Positions 27,645 to 37,539 of a stretch of DNA of 64,000 nucleotides are shown here, in pieces. This DNA is from DATKRB01 sp963794215 (lineage in GTDB: Bacteria > Actinomycetota > Acidimicrobiia > Acidimicrobiales > RAAP-2): assembly GCA_963794215.1 (NCBI GenBank), contig CAWCCQ010000001.1, positions 372,001 to 436,000 of the forward strand, read 5' to 3'. The translations under genes were made by a program, and so were the position numbers. How positions within the stretch are numbered: the first letter of the stretch is position 1; each line of letters begins with the position of its first letter. Below the pieces are notes generated by a model. That model was not told where the DNA came from, searched no databases, and saw only the letters and a program-made list of their open reading frames with translations.

Positions 27645-28529
27645 TCAGGGGAGGGCCACGAGTTTGATCCCTGGTCCGGCGACTTGTCGTTCCCAGGCGC
27701 TCCCGATCTCAGCGGCCGCCACCGTCTCGTGATCGACGACTGCGTCTCCGGCGAGCGTATGGGCGGGCCATGGTGGACAGTGCCTCCGTCTTCTGCTCTC
27801 GCGAGGCGCTCACGTTCGAGCAGCTGAGGAGGGTCTTGCCGAAGAGGTCGAACATGGTGACCTCGATGCTGGCTCCGCCCCGACTGCCGATCGTGACACT
27901 GCAGGCGCCGGGCTTTGTCGACTTGAGGGCCGCAAGCAGCGACGGTCCGAACAACGCCTCGTAGATGACGTCCGATCCCCCCTGGGTCGCTTCCCTGATC
28001 GCGGCCGCGTCATCTTGGCCGCCGAGCACCACCACGGCGTCAGCCCCTCGGGCACGCAGACGCTCGGGCGGTGAGTATTTCGCCCGACGGCGGCGATCCG
28101 GCCTGCACCGAGGAAGCGCGCTGCCTGCAGAGCGACCTGTCCGGTTGCGGCGGTCGCGCCGAGCACGACCACTGTCTCAGCGCGCTGGAGCCCGACGGTG
28201 CTTTCGATCGGGATCCATCCGGTCAGGCCGGCAATGCCTAGTGGTATGGCGGCAGCCGGCTCTAGCTGCTGGGGCATGACGATGGTGTCCGCTGCGGTGA
28301 CCACAGTGCGGTCGGCATAAGTGCCGTGAGGCTGAACCGCTCGCTCGACGTACACCATCTGCCCTCCAGCTCGACGACACGTCTAGATCGAGGACCCGGG
28401 GAAACAGCCCCCCTGCGGCCAAGCCCGCGTCAGCCCGGCCACCAACACGGTAACGAACCGATGTGCAGGATCGGTGACCTTTGGCTTGGCAACCTCGCTC
28501 TGGGCCGGGGGTTCGGCGGCGGAGCGCAT
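27645..28529 (-). pseudogene. Zinc-type dehydrogenase/quinone oxidoreductase, decayed
   Basis: Recognisable pieces in order on the minus strand: MRSAAEPPAQSEVAKPKVTD (N-terminus), ERAVQPHGTYADRTVVTA, the nucleotide-binding VVVLGATAATGQVALQAARFLGAGRIAAVGR, GSDVIYEALFGPSLLAAL and the end AWERQVAGPGIKLVALP. They lie in different frames, with breaks near 28050, 27775 and 28360-28430. The segment between the N-terminal strand and GTYADR is shorter than in intact enzymes. Several lesions plus a short deletion make a true pseudogene likely. Confidence 0.65.
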
Positions 28530-29122
28530 TTGAAAGACGCGAACCTCGCTCTGTCCTTTGCCGGCGCTTTTTCTTTGCAAGCAGCTCGAGGGGGGGCATT
28601 CAGGCTTGCCATCTCTATGGCTACTTCGAAGCCGACCTGGTCGGGCGCCAGGCGCCCGCGCAACCGCTACTTCGCGGCGACACTCGATAGTAGGGCCTCC
28701 AACGGTCCCCAGGTCTCATCAAGCTGGTCCCATTTGTACCGGGGCGAACGCATCCGCCCGTCGCGCCGACGCCTCGTCGCCGGACAGTGGGGAATCGACG
28801 GTCGGCACGTGCCCCAAGATCGAGATTTCAACGATAACGTCCGTGCCCTAGTCTCTCATGTAGTGCGCCGGACGAGACGAACGTCTGCGGACGGGCTTGG
28901 GGAGCCAATGGCGAGCCACCGATACCAAGACCGGTCCCCCGCGGCTGGGCGTGCCCCATGCCCAGTCGCCCATGGACCGAAAGAGCCGCTCTCAGAGCGG
29001 GCTGGGCACCGTACTGCCTCGGTCGCGCACCGCCACTCGCACCGTCACAGATATGGATTGCCGTATCCAATTCGGCGACCCCGTGGCGGCATCCACGGTC
29101 GCACCACTGGTCTGGAGGAACG
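28530..29122. other. Gap without a supported gene
   Basis: About 590 bases. The frame of the following fusion gene is open upstream to 28958, but that part has no similarity and the strong ribosome site lies at 29114-29119. Confidence 0.45.
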
Positions 29123-30955
29123 ATGACTTCCGGTGCCCCAATCCCCGCGATCGTACGCGAGCGGCAGCCCAAGGGAGTTGTGGCAAACCAGCCTGTCCCA
29201 CAAGCTGTCGGAACGCTGTTGTCGGTCAACGTCGGCTTGCCGAAGGACGTATCCTGGCAGGGGAGGACCGTCTTTACAGGGGTTTTCAAGGACCCCGTGC
29301 CTGGTTCCCGCCGGGTCGGCACACTCAATGTTGACGGAGATGGCCAGGGCGATCTACAAGGGCACGGCGGCGAGCAGCGTGCGGTGTTCGTCTACCAGAT
29401 CGACTCCTATCGGTACTGGGAACACGAGCTCGGACGCCACGACTTCGTATACGGGCAGTTCGGCGAAAACTTTACGGTGGAGGGACTCGCCGACGACGAG
29501 GTGTGCATCGGAGATCATTACCAGATTGGCAGCGCGATCTTCGAGGTAACACAACCTCGCGTCACCTGCTTTCGCGTCGGGATCCGCATGAATGATCCGC
29601 GCATTCCGGCGTTGCTTGTCTCCCACCACCGTCCAGGCTTCTATTTCCGAGTGATCGAAGAGGGCGAGGTACAAGCGGGAGACAGCATCCTCAGGCTCTC
29701 CTCGGGACCCGAGCAGATGACCGTCGCCGACGTCGACGCGCTGCTCTACCTGCCCGGGCACACGCGACAAGGACTGCTCAGAGTGCTCCGGGTTCCCGCC
29801 CTCAGCCCCGGCTGGCAGGGCTCGTTTCGAGCGCTGCTGAATGAGGATTCCGGCAGCGGCAACGCCGGCCTCGCAGTAACGAGCCCGCCTCCCGCCTGGC
29901 CCGGCTTTCGTGAGCTGACCGTCACAGCAATCACGCGTGAAAGCGACTCGGCGATCTCGATTCGACTCGAGGATCCGACGGGCGCTCCACTACCGGCGGC
30001 CCGCCCAGGTCAGTACCTCACTCTGCGAGTCCGGCCCGACCAGCGGCAGCGGGCGGTGTTGCGCAACTACTCGCTCTCCGGACCACCCGGGAGGGGCTAC
30101 TACCGGGTCACAGTCAAGCGCGAGCGCGGTGGGGTCGCCAGTGGCTATCTGCACAGTCATCTCGCGGTCGGCGATGAACTCGACGTTGCGGCGCCACGCG
30201 GCACGTTCATCCTTGATGAGACGCACGCGCCCGTCTTGCTGATCAGCGCCGGGATCGGAGCCACGCCCGTTCTCGCCATGCTTCAGGCCCTGGTCCAGCA
30301 GCGCTCCGACCGAGAGATCTGGTGCCTGTACGGCGCAAGCAACGGTCGCGAGCACCCGTTTGCCACCGAGGTCCGTGCCCTCCTTGCCTCGTTACCGAAC
30401 GTCCGAGCCCACGTGTACTACAGCCGCCCGGGCCCGCGTGACATCGAGGGCCGCGACTTCGACAGTGCGGGACGTCTTACTCCCACATTGCTGGCCCAAC
30501 TGCAACCACCCTCCGATGCCGAGGCATACCTATGTGGGCCCCCAGCCTTCATGGAGGAAATCAGCGCGGGTCTGGCTGCCTTGGGTTTCGACGCCTCCCG
30601 CATCCACACCGAACTGTTCGGGCCGGCACCGAGTGCGACGCCGGGGATCGCAGCGACTCCCGCGCGGCCGCCCCACCCACCCTCCGGGCAACCGGGAAAC
30701 GGACCGACGATCGCGTTCGCCCGCAGCGACCTCACGATCCCATGGTCCAGCGACTACGCCAGTGTGCTCGAACTAGCCGAGTCATGCGACGTACCCGTCC
30801 GCTGGTCGTGCCGCACCGGCGTGTGTCATACCTGTGAGACGGCGCTCATCGCGGGTGATGTCGACTACAGCCCTGACCCAGTTGAAGCTCCTGCTCAGGG
30901 AAGCGTGCTCATCTGCTGCTCACAGCCTCGCGACGCCCTAGTGCTCGATCTGTGA
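29123..30955 (+). CDS. MOSC - ferredoxin reductase - [2Fe-2S] ferredoxin fusion protein
   Basis: 610 residues from ATG 29123 with GGAGGAA just upstream. Residues about 45-200 form a MOSC domain (VGTLNVDGDGQGDLQGHGG, QFGENFTVEG, and the conserved Cys in TQPRVTCFRVGIRM). Residues about 265-490 are an FAD/NAD(P)H reductase with RNYSLSGPPG, LLISAGIGATPVLAML and AYLCGPPAFM. The last about 90 residues are a plant-type [2Fe-2S] ferredoxin with CRTGVCHTC and a final Cys in LICCSQP. MOSC domains bind molybdenum cofactor or sulfur, so an NAD(P)H-driven, self-sufficient reductase of N-hydroxylated or sulfur compounds is a reasonable inference, as in the YiiM/YcbX and mARC systems. Acts in the cytoplasm. 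No cofactor genes are adjacent. Confidence 0.85.
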   Translation: MTSGAPIPAIVRERQPKGVVANQPVPQAVGTLLSVNVGLPKDVSWQGRTVFTGVFKDPVPGSRRVGTLNVDGDGQGDLQGHGGEQRAVFVYQIDSYRYWEHELGRHDFVYGQFGENFTVEGLADDEVCIGDHYQIGSAIFEVTQPRVTCFRVGIRMNDPRIPALLVSHHRPGFYFRVIEEGEVQAGDSILRLSSGPEQMTVADVDALLYLPGHTRQGLLRVLRVPALSPGWQGSFRALLNEDSGSGNAGLAVTSPPPAWPGFRELTVTAITRESDSAISIRLEDPTGAPLPAARPGQYLTLRVRPDQRQRAVLRNYSLSGPPGRGYYRVTVKRERGGVASGYLHSHLAVGDELDVAAPRGTFILDETHAPVLLISAGIGATPVLAMLQALVQQRSDREIWCLYGASNGREHPFATEVRALLASLPNVRAHVYYSRPGPRDIEGRDFDSAGRLTPTLLAQLQPPSDAEAYLCGPPAFMEEISAGLAALGFDASRIHTELFGPAPSATPGIAATPARPPHPPSGQPGNGPTIAFARSDLTIPWSSDYASVLELAESCDVPVRWSCRTGVCHTCETALIAGDVDYSPDPVEAPAQGSVLICCSQPRDALVLDL

Positions 30956-31041
30956 CGGGGGCGAGCCGGGACAGGCTCGACGAGGCTCACCGATCGACCG
31001 GAGTTGTCTCGTTTGCTGGCCCCGGCCACTCCGGGAGGCAA

Positions 31042-31677
31042 TCAGGTCCCCACGACGAGGGACCGCGCCTCTGCGGAGCCGACCACAAGATCGTGAAGAT
31101 CGCCGCCCACCTCGAGTCGGCTCGACTGTTCGACCCCGCCGATCCTCATCGGCTCAAAGCCCGCCGTTCGGATCAAGTGCTCGACTTCGTCGCTCCCATG
31201 CTCGTCCTCGGACACGTAGAACAGAACCGCGGGCTCGGGCGACCGGTGGCTCGAGGACTCGAAGAGATCGGCCGACATGGTGCCGAACGCAATGGCAAAG
31301 CGTGTCCCGATCGGCAACCACCCAGCAACAACTTGGCCCGATGACTGCCCTTCCGGTAGGAGTCGCACGACCTTGCCTTGTGCGTCGAGTCCGACCGGAT
31401 TGCTCGGAACGACGAGAGACGTGTCTCCCAGCGCGTCGGCGATCTCGTCGATGACGTCTTTCAACACGGAAAACCGCAGCGCAAGGACGACGGCATCGGC
31501 TCCCTGCAAAGCGCTCCGGTTGTCGAGCGCGACGACCGCCGCTCCGCCGATTGCCGCGGCCAGCTTTCGCGCCGACTCCTTGTCGGCGCTCGAGAGCTGG
31601 AGGGCCTCGCCACCGGCAGCAAGCTGACGCGCGATGGCCGATCCGATGCCTCCGGTGCCGATGATCGCCGTGGTCAT
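31042..31677 (-). CDS. NADP/F420-dependent reductase-like Rossmann protein
   Basis: 211 residues with TTAIIGTGGIGSAIARQLAA at the N-terminus (dinucleotide-binding GTGGIG) and the ADAVVLALRFSVLKDVI and SLVVPSNPVGLDAQGK segments typical of the NADP oxidoreductase, coenzyme-F420-dependent type. It lacks further catalytic-domain fusion. Last gene of the six-gene minus-strand redox operon; 28 bases after the tandem VOC gene. It could reduce a cofactor or substrate for that operon. Confidence 0.8.
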   Translation of the reverse strand: MTTAIIGTGGIGSAIARQLAAGGEALQLSSADKESARKLAAAIGGAAVVALDNRSALQGADAVVLALRFSVLKDVIDEIADALGDTSLVVPSNPVGLDAQGKVVRLLPEGQSSGQVVAGWLPIGTRFAIAFGTMSADLFESSSHRSPEPAVLFYVSEDEHGSDEVEHLIRTAGFEPMRIGGVEQSSRLEVGGDLHDLVVGSAEARSLVVGT

Positions 31678-31705
31678 GATGGAGACCTCCGCCCCGTCAG
31701 GAAGC

Positions 31706-32617
31706 TCACTCCGACTTGCTCGATGGCCATTGATCGGGGAACCAATCTCCCCCCGGGTCCGTCGTTTGTCCCACTTCGATCAGATGACCATCGGGATCGC
31801 GGATATAACAACGGATTTCGTACTGGTGCTGCTTCGGTGGCGTCAGGAATTCCGCACCGCGCGCGCTCCATTCGGTGTACACAGCGTGCATGTCCGTCAC
31901 TCGTATATTGAGGAAACTGCTGACCCGGTTGGGATCGGCGGGCGTCTCAAGGGTGACCTCCGGCTTGTCGTCGGTCGGCCCTCCGCCGACGTTGATGATG
32001 ATCCAACTGTTCGACAGTTGGACATACGTGAGCCCTCCGGGTCCGGAGAACGCATCCCTGCCCCCGAGCACATCGGTGTAGAAGCGGCGAGAGCGCTCGA
32101 CATCGTCCGACACGATGAAGTGGGCCAGCACGATTCCCTCTGGGGGCGTTGGGAGCTCGTCGGCGGGCGTACTCGATGGCCAGTGATCGGGCACCCAGTC
32201 CCCCTGCGGGTCGGTGGTCTGCCCCACTTCGATCAGGTGACCATCGGGATCACGGATGTAGCAACGGATCTCGTACTGGTGCTGCTTCGGGGGCGTCAGG
32301 AACTGAGCACCCCGCGCGCTCCATTCGGAGTACACCGTCTCCATGTCCTTGACCCGGATGTTGACGAAGCTGCTCACCCGATTTGGGTCGCCGGGCGTCT
32401 CCAGGGTGACCTCCGGCTTGTCGTCGGTCGGGCCTCCGCCGGCATTGATGACGATCCAACTATTGGACAGTGCGACGTTGGTCGGCCCTCCGGGGCTGGA
32501 GAAGGCGACCCGGCCCCCAAGGACTTCGGTGTAGAAGCGCCGAGAGCGCTCGACGTCGTCCGACACGATGAAGTGTGTGAGCAGGATTTCCTCTTGGGGC
32601 GGTGGGACCTCGGCCAT
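31706..32617 (-). CDS. Tandem VOC protein (two near-identical glyoxalase-like domains)
   Basis: 303 residues. Domain 1 (about 10-150) and domain 2 (about 160-300) are almost the same sequence: both contain HFIVSDDVERSRRFYT, GGGPTDDKPEVTLET and the long identical stretch SARGA..FLTPPKQHQYEIRC, with about 20 differences in about 139 aligned residues by eye. VOC domains work as pairs to make a metal site, so the fusion would supply both modules in one chain. The shared His and Glu metal positions (HFIVSDD, HLIEVGQ) are present in both halves. A third, decaying copy lies at 36617-37026. Part of the redox operon. Confidence 0.88.
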   Translation of the reverse strand: MAEVPPPQEEILLTHFIVSDDVERSRRFYTEVLGGRVAFSSPGGPTNVALSNSWIVINAGGGPTDDKPEVTLETPGDPNRVSSFVNIRVKDMETVYSEWSARGAQFLTPPKQHQYEIRCYIRDPDGHLIEVGQTTDPQGDWVPDHWPSSTPADELPTPPEGIVLAHFIVSDDVERSRRFYTDVLGGRDAFSGPGGLTYVQLSNSWIIINVGGGPTDDKPEVTLETPADPNRVSSFLNIRVTDMHAVYTEWSARGAEFLTPPKQHQYEIRCYIRDPDGHLIEVGQTTDPGGDWFPDQWPSSKSE

Positions 32618-32643
32618 CTGCTACCTCCGATGGTCTTCCACGG

Positions 32644-34018
32644 TCATAGCCGTGCCATCTGCGCCTGCATGGGCTGCAAAGGCGGCGGCATTTTGGCGAT
32701 CTCCATTCGAAGGGTTTTGAAAGCCGAATCGAAGATGGTCGAGAAACTCGGGAACGGCTGGATGACGTCGCTCAACACCTCCAACGGAACGCGGGCGCGT
32801 ATGGCGAGCGTCGCCTGCTGGAGCCACTCGCCGGCCTCGGCTCCGAGGGCGTAAGCGCCGGTCAACCGGGCGCCGTCGCTGAGCAGGGTCAAGAATCCGT
32901 TCGACTGGGCGTACTGGTGGCTGTACGTCGCGGTCTTGGACACGTCGGTCAAGAGCGTTGTGCTGCTGTAGGGTCGCCTCCGCGGCACCGACGGCGGCCG
33001 CCTGCGGATCGGTGTACGTGACGCGCGGCACGGCTTCGTAGTTCGTCGGGTGGCTCTCTCCGGCGATGTTCGCCGCCACAACGTCTCCCTCGTACTCGCC
33101 GACGTGTGTCAGGGGCCAGATCCCGTTGACATCCCCAATGGCCCAAATGTTGTCGCCGGCACGCAGATACTCGTCCACCACGACGCCGTGTGGGTTTGCC
33201 TCGATACCGACCGTCTCGAGCCCGATCCCTTCGACACGGGGACGGCGGCCGGTCGCCACGAGCAGTCGCTCTCCTTGTACCGAGGTCCCGTCCGAGAGCC
33301 TCAGGACGTAGTCGTCGCCGTCGCGCGAGGCCTCCGCGGCCTGGACTCCGAGGTGCAACTCGATCCCGTCCCGCCGCAGTGCCTCGGTCAGAGCCACGCC
33401 GAGGGGGGCCGGCTCTCGTGGGATCAGCCGATCGGCGCCCTCGACGAGCACGGCCTGACCACCGAGCCGCCGTACCACCTGTGCGATCTCGACACCGGCC
33501 GAGCCACCGCCGAGCACGATGAGGCGGCTGGGAACCGTCTTCATGGCCGTCGCTTCGCGTGTGCCCCACACGCCGACCAGGCCGTCGAGCCCCGGAATGG
33601 GTGGCACGAAAGGATCCGCGCCCGTCGCTATGACGACATGCTCCGCCGTGTGGCGAGTGCCGTCCACGTCGACCACGCCGGGCCCTGCGAGCCGGCCCAC
33701 GCCCCGGACCAGCGCGATGCCCCGATCCGCTAGCCATTTCTCCTGTCCGGCATCCGAATAGCCGGACACCATGTAGTCCCGCCAGTCCAGCGCCGCCTGC
33801 ACGTTCACCTCGGCGCTGGCGCCGACGTCGCGGGCGCCCTGGACCGCCTCCCCCGGACGCAAAAGGGACTTGGACGGGATGCACGCCCAGTAGGAGCACT
33901 CGCCGCCGACCAGCTCCCGCTCGACGACGGCGACCCGAAGCCCACGCGCCGCGATGGCCCCGGCGCAGTGCTCGCCGGGCGCACCGCCGCCCAGCACGAT
34001 CACGTCGAAATCGCTCAT
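32644..34018 (-). CDS. FAD-dependent pyridine nucleotide-disulfide reductase (one frameshift)
   Basis: About 458 residues. DFDVIVLGGGAPGEHCAGAI is the FAD site, GGECSYWACIPSK (Cys41 and Cys46) the redox-active disulfide, LIVLGGGSAGVEIAQVV the NAD(P) site and NIWAIGDVNGIWPLTHVG the second FAD contact. After a frame change near 32975 the dimerisation domain continues (STTLLTDVSKTATYSHQY) to residue about 458, but the usual C-terminal HPT-type active-site His-Glu segment was not recognised. Relatives include dihydrolipoamide and mercuric reductases. Its ATG overlaps the stop of the upstream VOC gene (34015-34018). Confidence 0.78.
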
Positions 34019-34692
34019 GCGGGAAGCGCCTCGCCGCTCTGTTCGCGCACCATGTACTCGGCGTACCAGTCAGGCCAGTCCGAGTCGGCTCGGCCGATGC
34101 GCTTCTCGTGCTCAGCGTGGGCCGACTCGGCGCGGTGCAATGCCGCAGCCAGGTCGCCGGCGGAGTTGAACGAGGTTGTGGTCGGATTGAGGCGCCCCGG
34201 GAGGCGATCGGTCACCTCTTGGAGCAGCCAGTTGTTGCCGTCGGGGTCTTCGAACGTGGCAAAGGAATTGTAGCTCTTGTGATCCGGATCCGGGCCGTTG
34301 ACCCGATCACCCGTCCCTTCAGGGTCGAGTTGCGCTCCGGGTGCTCCGGAATGGAACACCCCACTGACCGTGGCGCCCCGGCTGACAAGTTCGTCGCGCC
34401 CGGCTTCGATGTCAGACACAATCAGGTACAGGCCATGGGCCGATCCGGGTGGCGCCCCCGTGATGTGGGTCCCGAACTGCACAGAACACTGCGATCCCGG
34501 CGGCGTGAATTGCACGACCCGGAAGCCGTTGTCGAAGGAGAAGTCGGCGTCGAGCCTCCAGCCGAGGCCGGCGTAGAACGCCTTGGAGCGATCGGCGTCG
34601 GCCACGGGGATGACGACCGCCTCCAGCTTGAGATCGGCCGGTTCGCTGCGCGGCGATCCACCACGTCCGCTCTGTCCATCGACGATGCTCAT
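34015..34692 (-). CDS. VOC-family protein with C-terminal helical tail
   Basis: 225 residues from ATG 34692 (MSIVDGQSGRGGSP), chosen because GGAGAG precedes it; an upstream start at 34899 would overlap the next gene. A single VOC domain covers about 22-165 (LKLEAVVIPVADADRSKAFY, ATFEDPDGNNWLLQEV). The tail from about 170 (LAAALHRAESAHAEHEKRI ... WPDWYAEYMV) is a helix-rich extension seen in related glyoxalase-like proteins. It shares an ATGA stop/start with the disulfide reductase gene, showing translational coupling. Confidence 0.85.
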   Translation of the reverse strand: MSIVDGQSGRGGSPRSEPADLKLEAVVIPVADADRSKAFYAGLGWRLDADFSFDNGFRVVQFTPPGSQCSVQFGTHITGAPPGSAHGLYLIVSDIEAGRDELVSRGATVSGVFHSGAPGAQLDPEGTGDRVNGPDPDHKSYNSFATFEDPDGNNWLLQEVTDRLPGRLNPTTTSFNSAGDLAAALHRAESAHAEHEKRIGRADSDWPDWYAEYMVREQSGEALPA

Positions 34693-34795
34693 CCGGCTCT
34701 CCTCTGTCCGGTCACGAAAGGAGTATCGCACCCAGGCGAACGCTTTGCACCTGAAACATCCCCGCACTCGGGGTTTCACGTCGTTCGAGATTGCC

Positions 34796-35755
34796 TCACA
34801 AACGCGAGACGAGTTCAGCAACGATCTCCGCCGCTGGTCGCGGCTGCCTGGCGAGCGTGACGCTCTGTCCGGCCCACATGGAGAGAGCTTCAATATCACC
34901 GGTTGTGCCTACCATCGGCGGCGCTGGCTCATAGCGGACGATTGCTTCACCCGAAGCGAAGTGCGCGACGACATCGCCCGCTCCGGGCCGGCTCTCCAGA
35001 GGCGGCCGACCCGCGGCCTCCCACATCTCAGCCGTCGAGTTGCGGAGCGCGCGGTGGGGCGAGTCTGGCCAGTCGACGTCGTAGAGGTCGGGGTACCACT
35101 CCGCGTCGGTCTCAACCGCGTTGATCAGGCGACTCCGGTACTCCTGGTGGATGGGCATTTCCTGGGCAAGCAGAAACTGAGTACCCACCCACGCCGCCTG
35201 AGCGCCCAAGGCGAGGACAGCGGCCACGCCGCGAGCGTCCCCGATCCCACCGGCCGCGATCACGGGCACCGGCGCCACCGCGTCCACGACGGCGGGCACC
35301 AAGGGGAGCGTCGCAATCTGACCCCCCACGTGCCCCCCAGCCTCCCAGCCCTGCGCCACGATGACATCAACTCCGCTGGCGACCGCCCGCCGCGCCTCTT
35401 CCGCGCTTCCGATCGTACACAGAACGAGTCCGCCCGCATCGTGGACCCGATCGACGTAGCCCGCGGGATCCCCCAGAAAGAGTGACACGATCCGCAAACC
35501 GGCCTCGAGGGCTTCATCGAGGCGACGGTGCTGATCGGAGGTGAGAACCAAGTTGCCGCAGAAGGGACGATCGGTGAGCGCCGCCGTCTCGCGAACCACG
35601 TCTCCTGCCGGATCGGACCACGTCAGCGTCACCATACCGAGCCCACCGGCATTCGAGACCGCTGCCGCTAGTTCGGGCACCGCCACCATTGCTGCCAAGA
35701 CAATCGGTTGTTCAATCCCGAGCAGTTCGCAGACCGGCGTTCGCACCACTGCCAC
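34796..35755 (-). CDS. Nitronate monooxygenase (2-nitropropane dioxygenase family)
   Basis: 319 residues in an FMN-binding TIM barrel: IVLAAMVAVPELAAAVSNAG at the start, VDVIVAQGWEAGGHVG with the catalytic His of this family, and VPVIAAGGIGDARGVAAVLALGAQ binding the FMN phosphate. The family oxidises nitronates such as propionate 3-nitronate, or is uncharacterised. It lies in the redox operon, 54 bases after the peroxiredoxin-like gene and 103 before the VOC gene. Confidence 0.9.
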   Translation of the reverse strand: MAVVRTPVCELLGIEQPIVLAAMVAVPELAAAVSNAGGLGMVTLTWSDPAGDVVRETAALTDRPFCGNLVLTSDQHRRLDEALEAGLRIVSLFLGDPAGYVDRVHDAGGLVLCTIGSAEEARRAVASGVDVIVAQGWEAGGHVGGQIATLPLVPAVVDAVAPVPVIAAGGIGDARGVAAVLALGAQAAWVGTQFLLAQEMPIHQEYRSRLINAVETDAEWYPDLYDVDWPDSPHRALRNSTAEMWEAAGRPPLESRPGAGDVVAHFASGEAIVRYEPAPPMVGTTGDIEALSMWAGQSVTLARQPRPAAEIVAELVSRL

Positions 35756-35809
35756 CTACCCCTTCGATCCAGGCCGTCCTCCACCCAACTCGGACAAATC
35801 CGTATTCTT

Positions 35810-36414
35810 CTAGGACTCATACGATGTGGGCATCGACTTGGCGGTCCGCTTATTCCAACCGTGAAAGCTCGAGTAGTCCCCTGCATCCCAGGACTCACGC
35901 AATCCCGGTTTGCTTAGGTCCCAGTCGGGGCGGATCTCGCTCGACGCAGCGCATAAGTCGGACCACAGGTCGTAAAATGATGGGCGTCCCCAGAACCAGT
36001 AGCCGTTGTAGATGCTATGAATGAGAAGTCCGGGCTTGAGCACCAGCGTGTGGGGATCATCGGATCGTGCTCAGGGTCGCTGTATTCCTGGATATCGAGG
36101 TCCTTTTGGACCGTCGGAGCCGGGTCCGAAAGAAAGGTCCATTCGGCGCCGACGGCAGCCCGGAACTCCTGCAGGGTGTGGTGGTCATCGGTGGCGATGG
36201 TGACGACCTGGGTATAGGCGACGGCGAGTTTCGGATGGTTCGCCGCGAGTTCCAAGTGCTGCTGGTGTTCCTTCGGGCAGTAATTGCCTCGCGCCAGCGT
36301 CAGGATCATCGGATCGTCACCTTGGAGCTCACCGAGGGAGCGAACGATGTTGGTGTGATCCGGCAACGAGTAGTCGGGGAACACGCCGCCTGGTCTGATA
36401 TCGGATCCTTTCAC
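35810..36414 (-). CDS. Peroxiredoxin/AhpC-TSA-like protein (one frameshift)
   Basis: About 200 residues from ATG 36414 (MKGSDIRPGGVFPDYSLPDH). LTLARGNYCPKEHQQHLEL carries a Cys where the peroxidatic Cys of this thioredoxin fold would be, and QVVTIATDDHHTLQEF and LSDPAPTVQKDL follow. After a frame change near 36055 the tail (KPGLLIHSIYNGYWFWGRPS, DLWSDLCAASSEIRPDWDL) resembles redoxin-domain proteins of actinobacteria that lack known substrates. First gene of the redox operon. Confidence 0.75.
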
Positions 36415-36616
36415 TCGACGATCCGCGCGGGGATCTCAGTGTCGGTTGGACTGGCTGCCGCACAGGTGGCGGACCTCGCCGGTTCGGAGACCACCCACCT
36501 CTTGGTGGAAGAGTCGATCGGCAACCCGGCTTGTCTGGCCGAGGGCTGCGGGATCGGGAGGGCGCGCAGACAGCGACGCATCGACGAGTGGTGTGTTGAT
36601 GAATTCAATGGGGAAG

Positions 36617-37026
36617 GCAGCCAAAATGACCAGGCCCCCCGTCGGGCGGCGGTTTGCCCTCCTTCGATCAGATACTCGTCGGGACCCCCGATGTGGCAAC
36701 GACTCTCGTACTGATCCTGCTTCGGCGGCATCAAGTACTGGACACCCCGGTTACTCCACTCGGCGTACACGGCCTCAATGTCTTTGACCCGGATATTGAG
36801 GAAGCTGCTGGCCCGGTCGAGGTCGCGTGGGTTTTCCAGCGTAACGGCAGGATTGTCGTCAGTCGGGCCCCTGCCGACATTGATGGTGATCCCGCTGTTG
36901 GAAGGCGCGACATAGGTCAGTCCTCCGGGGCCGGAGAAGATCACCCTGCCACCGAGCACTGGGGATAGGAACGCCGAGGGCGCGCTCGACGTCGTCCGAG
37001 CCGATGAAGTGGGCCAGCAGGTCGAT
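36617..37026 (-). pseudogene. Decaying copy of the VOC domain
   Basis: LLAHFIGSDDVERA in one frame and, after a break near 36975, VLGGRVIFSGPGGLTYV, NVGRGPTDDNPAVTLEN, SSFLNIRVKDIEAVYAEWS and MPPKQDQYESRCHIGGPDEY match the two domains of the protein at 31706-32617. Key residues have changed (for example DPDGHLIEV to GPDEYLIEG), removing a likely metal ligand. Beyond about 36617 there is no similarity. It stands just upstream of the redox operon. Confidence 0.7.
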
Positions 37027-37040
37027 GCGAGGCTACGCAC

Positions 37041-37539
37041 AGATCACCGGGGCGATCAACGCGGAGTCGAACGCATTCTCGATCTCTACGGCGACGATGT
37101 GGCAGCCCACGCCCGGACGCGATCGGCGTCACAACCTTGCCGTCCGACGTCCGAGCAGTCATCGCAACCGAAGTCTAGATCGCAGTGCCGCGACGCGTGA
37201 ACCCCCACGTTACGTAGTTGCAGTGAGACGCACCAGCGCCGGATGAGACAACCTCCGACATTGGAAGCCCGTAGCGAAGCCGCCCCGTGGACGAGCAGAC
37301 CTGTTTGGGGCAGCGCACGTGGCGGTGCCGAAGGGGGTCAACGGCGGTCGCTTCTCGCCGTGTAGCCAATAGATGCCACCCAGCGGCTCGAACGATAAGT
37401 GGTGGTAATCCTCCGAAGTCGCTAGGAACTGTACGTTCCCGCGTGAGCCCTCACAGCTCGGACCCTTTAGAGCTCTAGTTCCTATGCGACGAGGGCCCCA
37501 TAGGCAATGCCGAAATCCAGGACTGGCCGGCAGGCGGTA
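37041..37539. other. Gap without a supported gene
   Basis: A minus-strand frame near 37041-37162 begins MTARTSDGKVVTPIASGRG and can be joined by a shift to CHIVAVEIENAFDSALIAPV, which reads like protein, but no family was recognised. The rest shows nothing. Confidence 0.35.
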
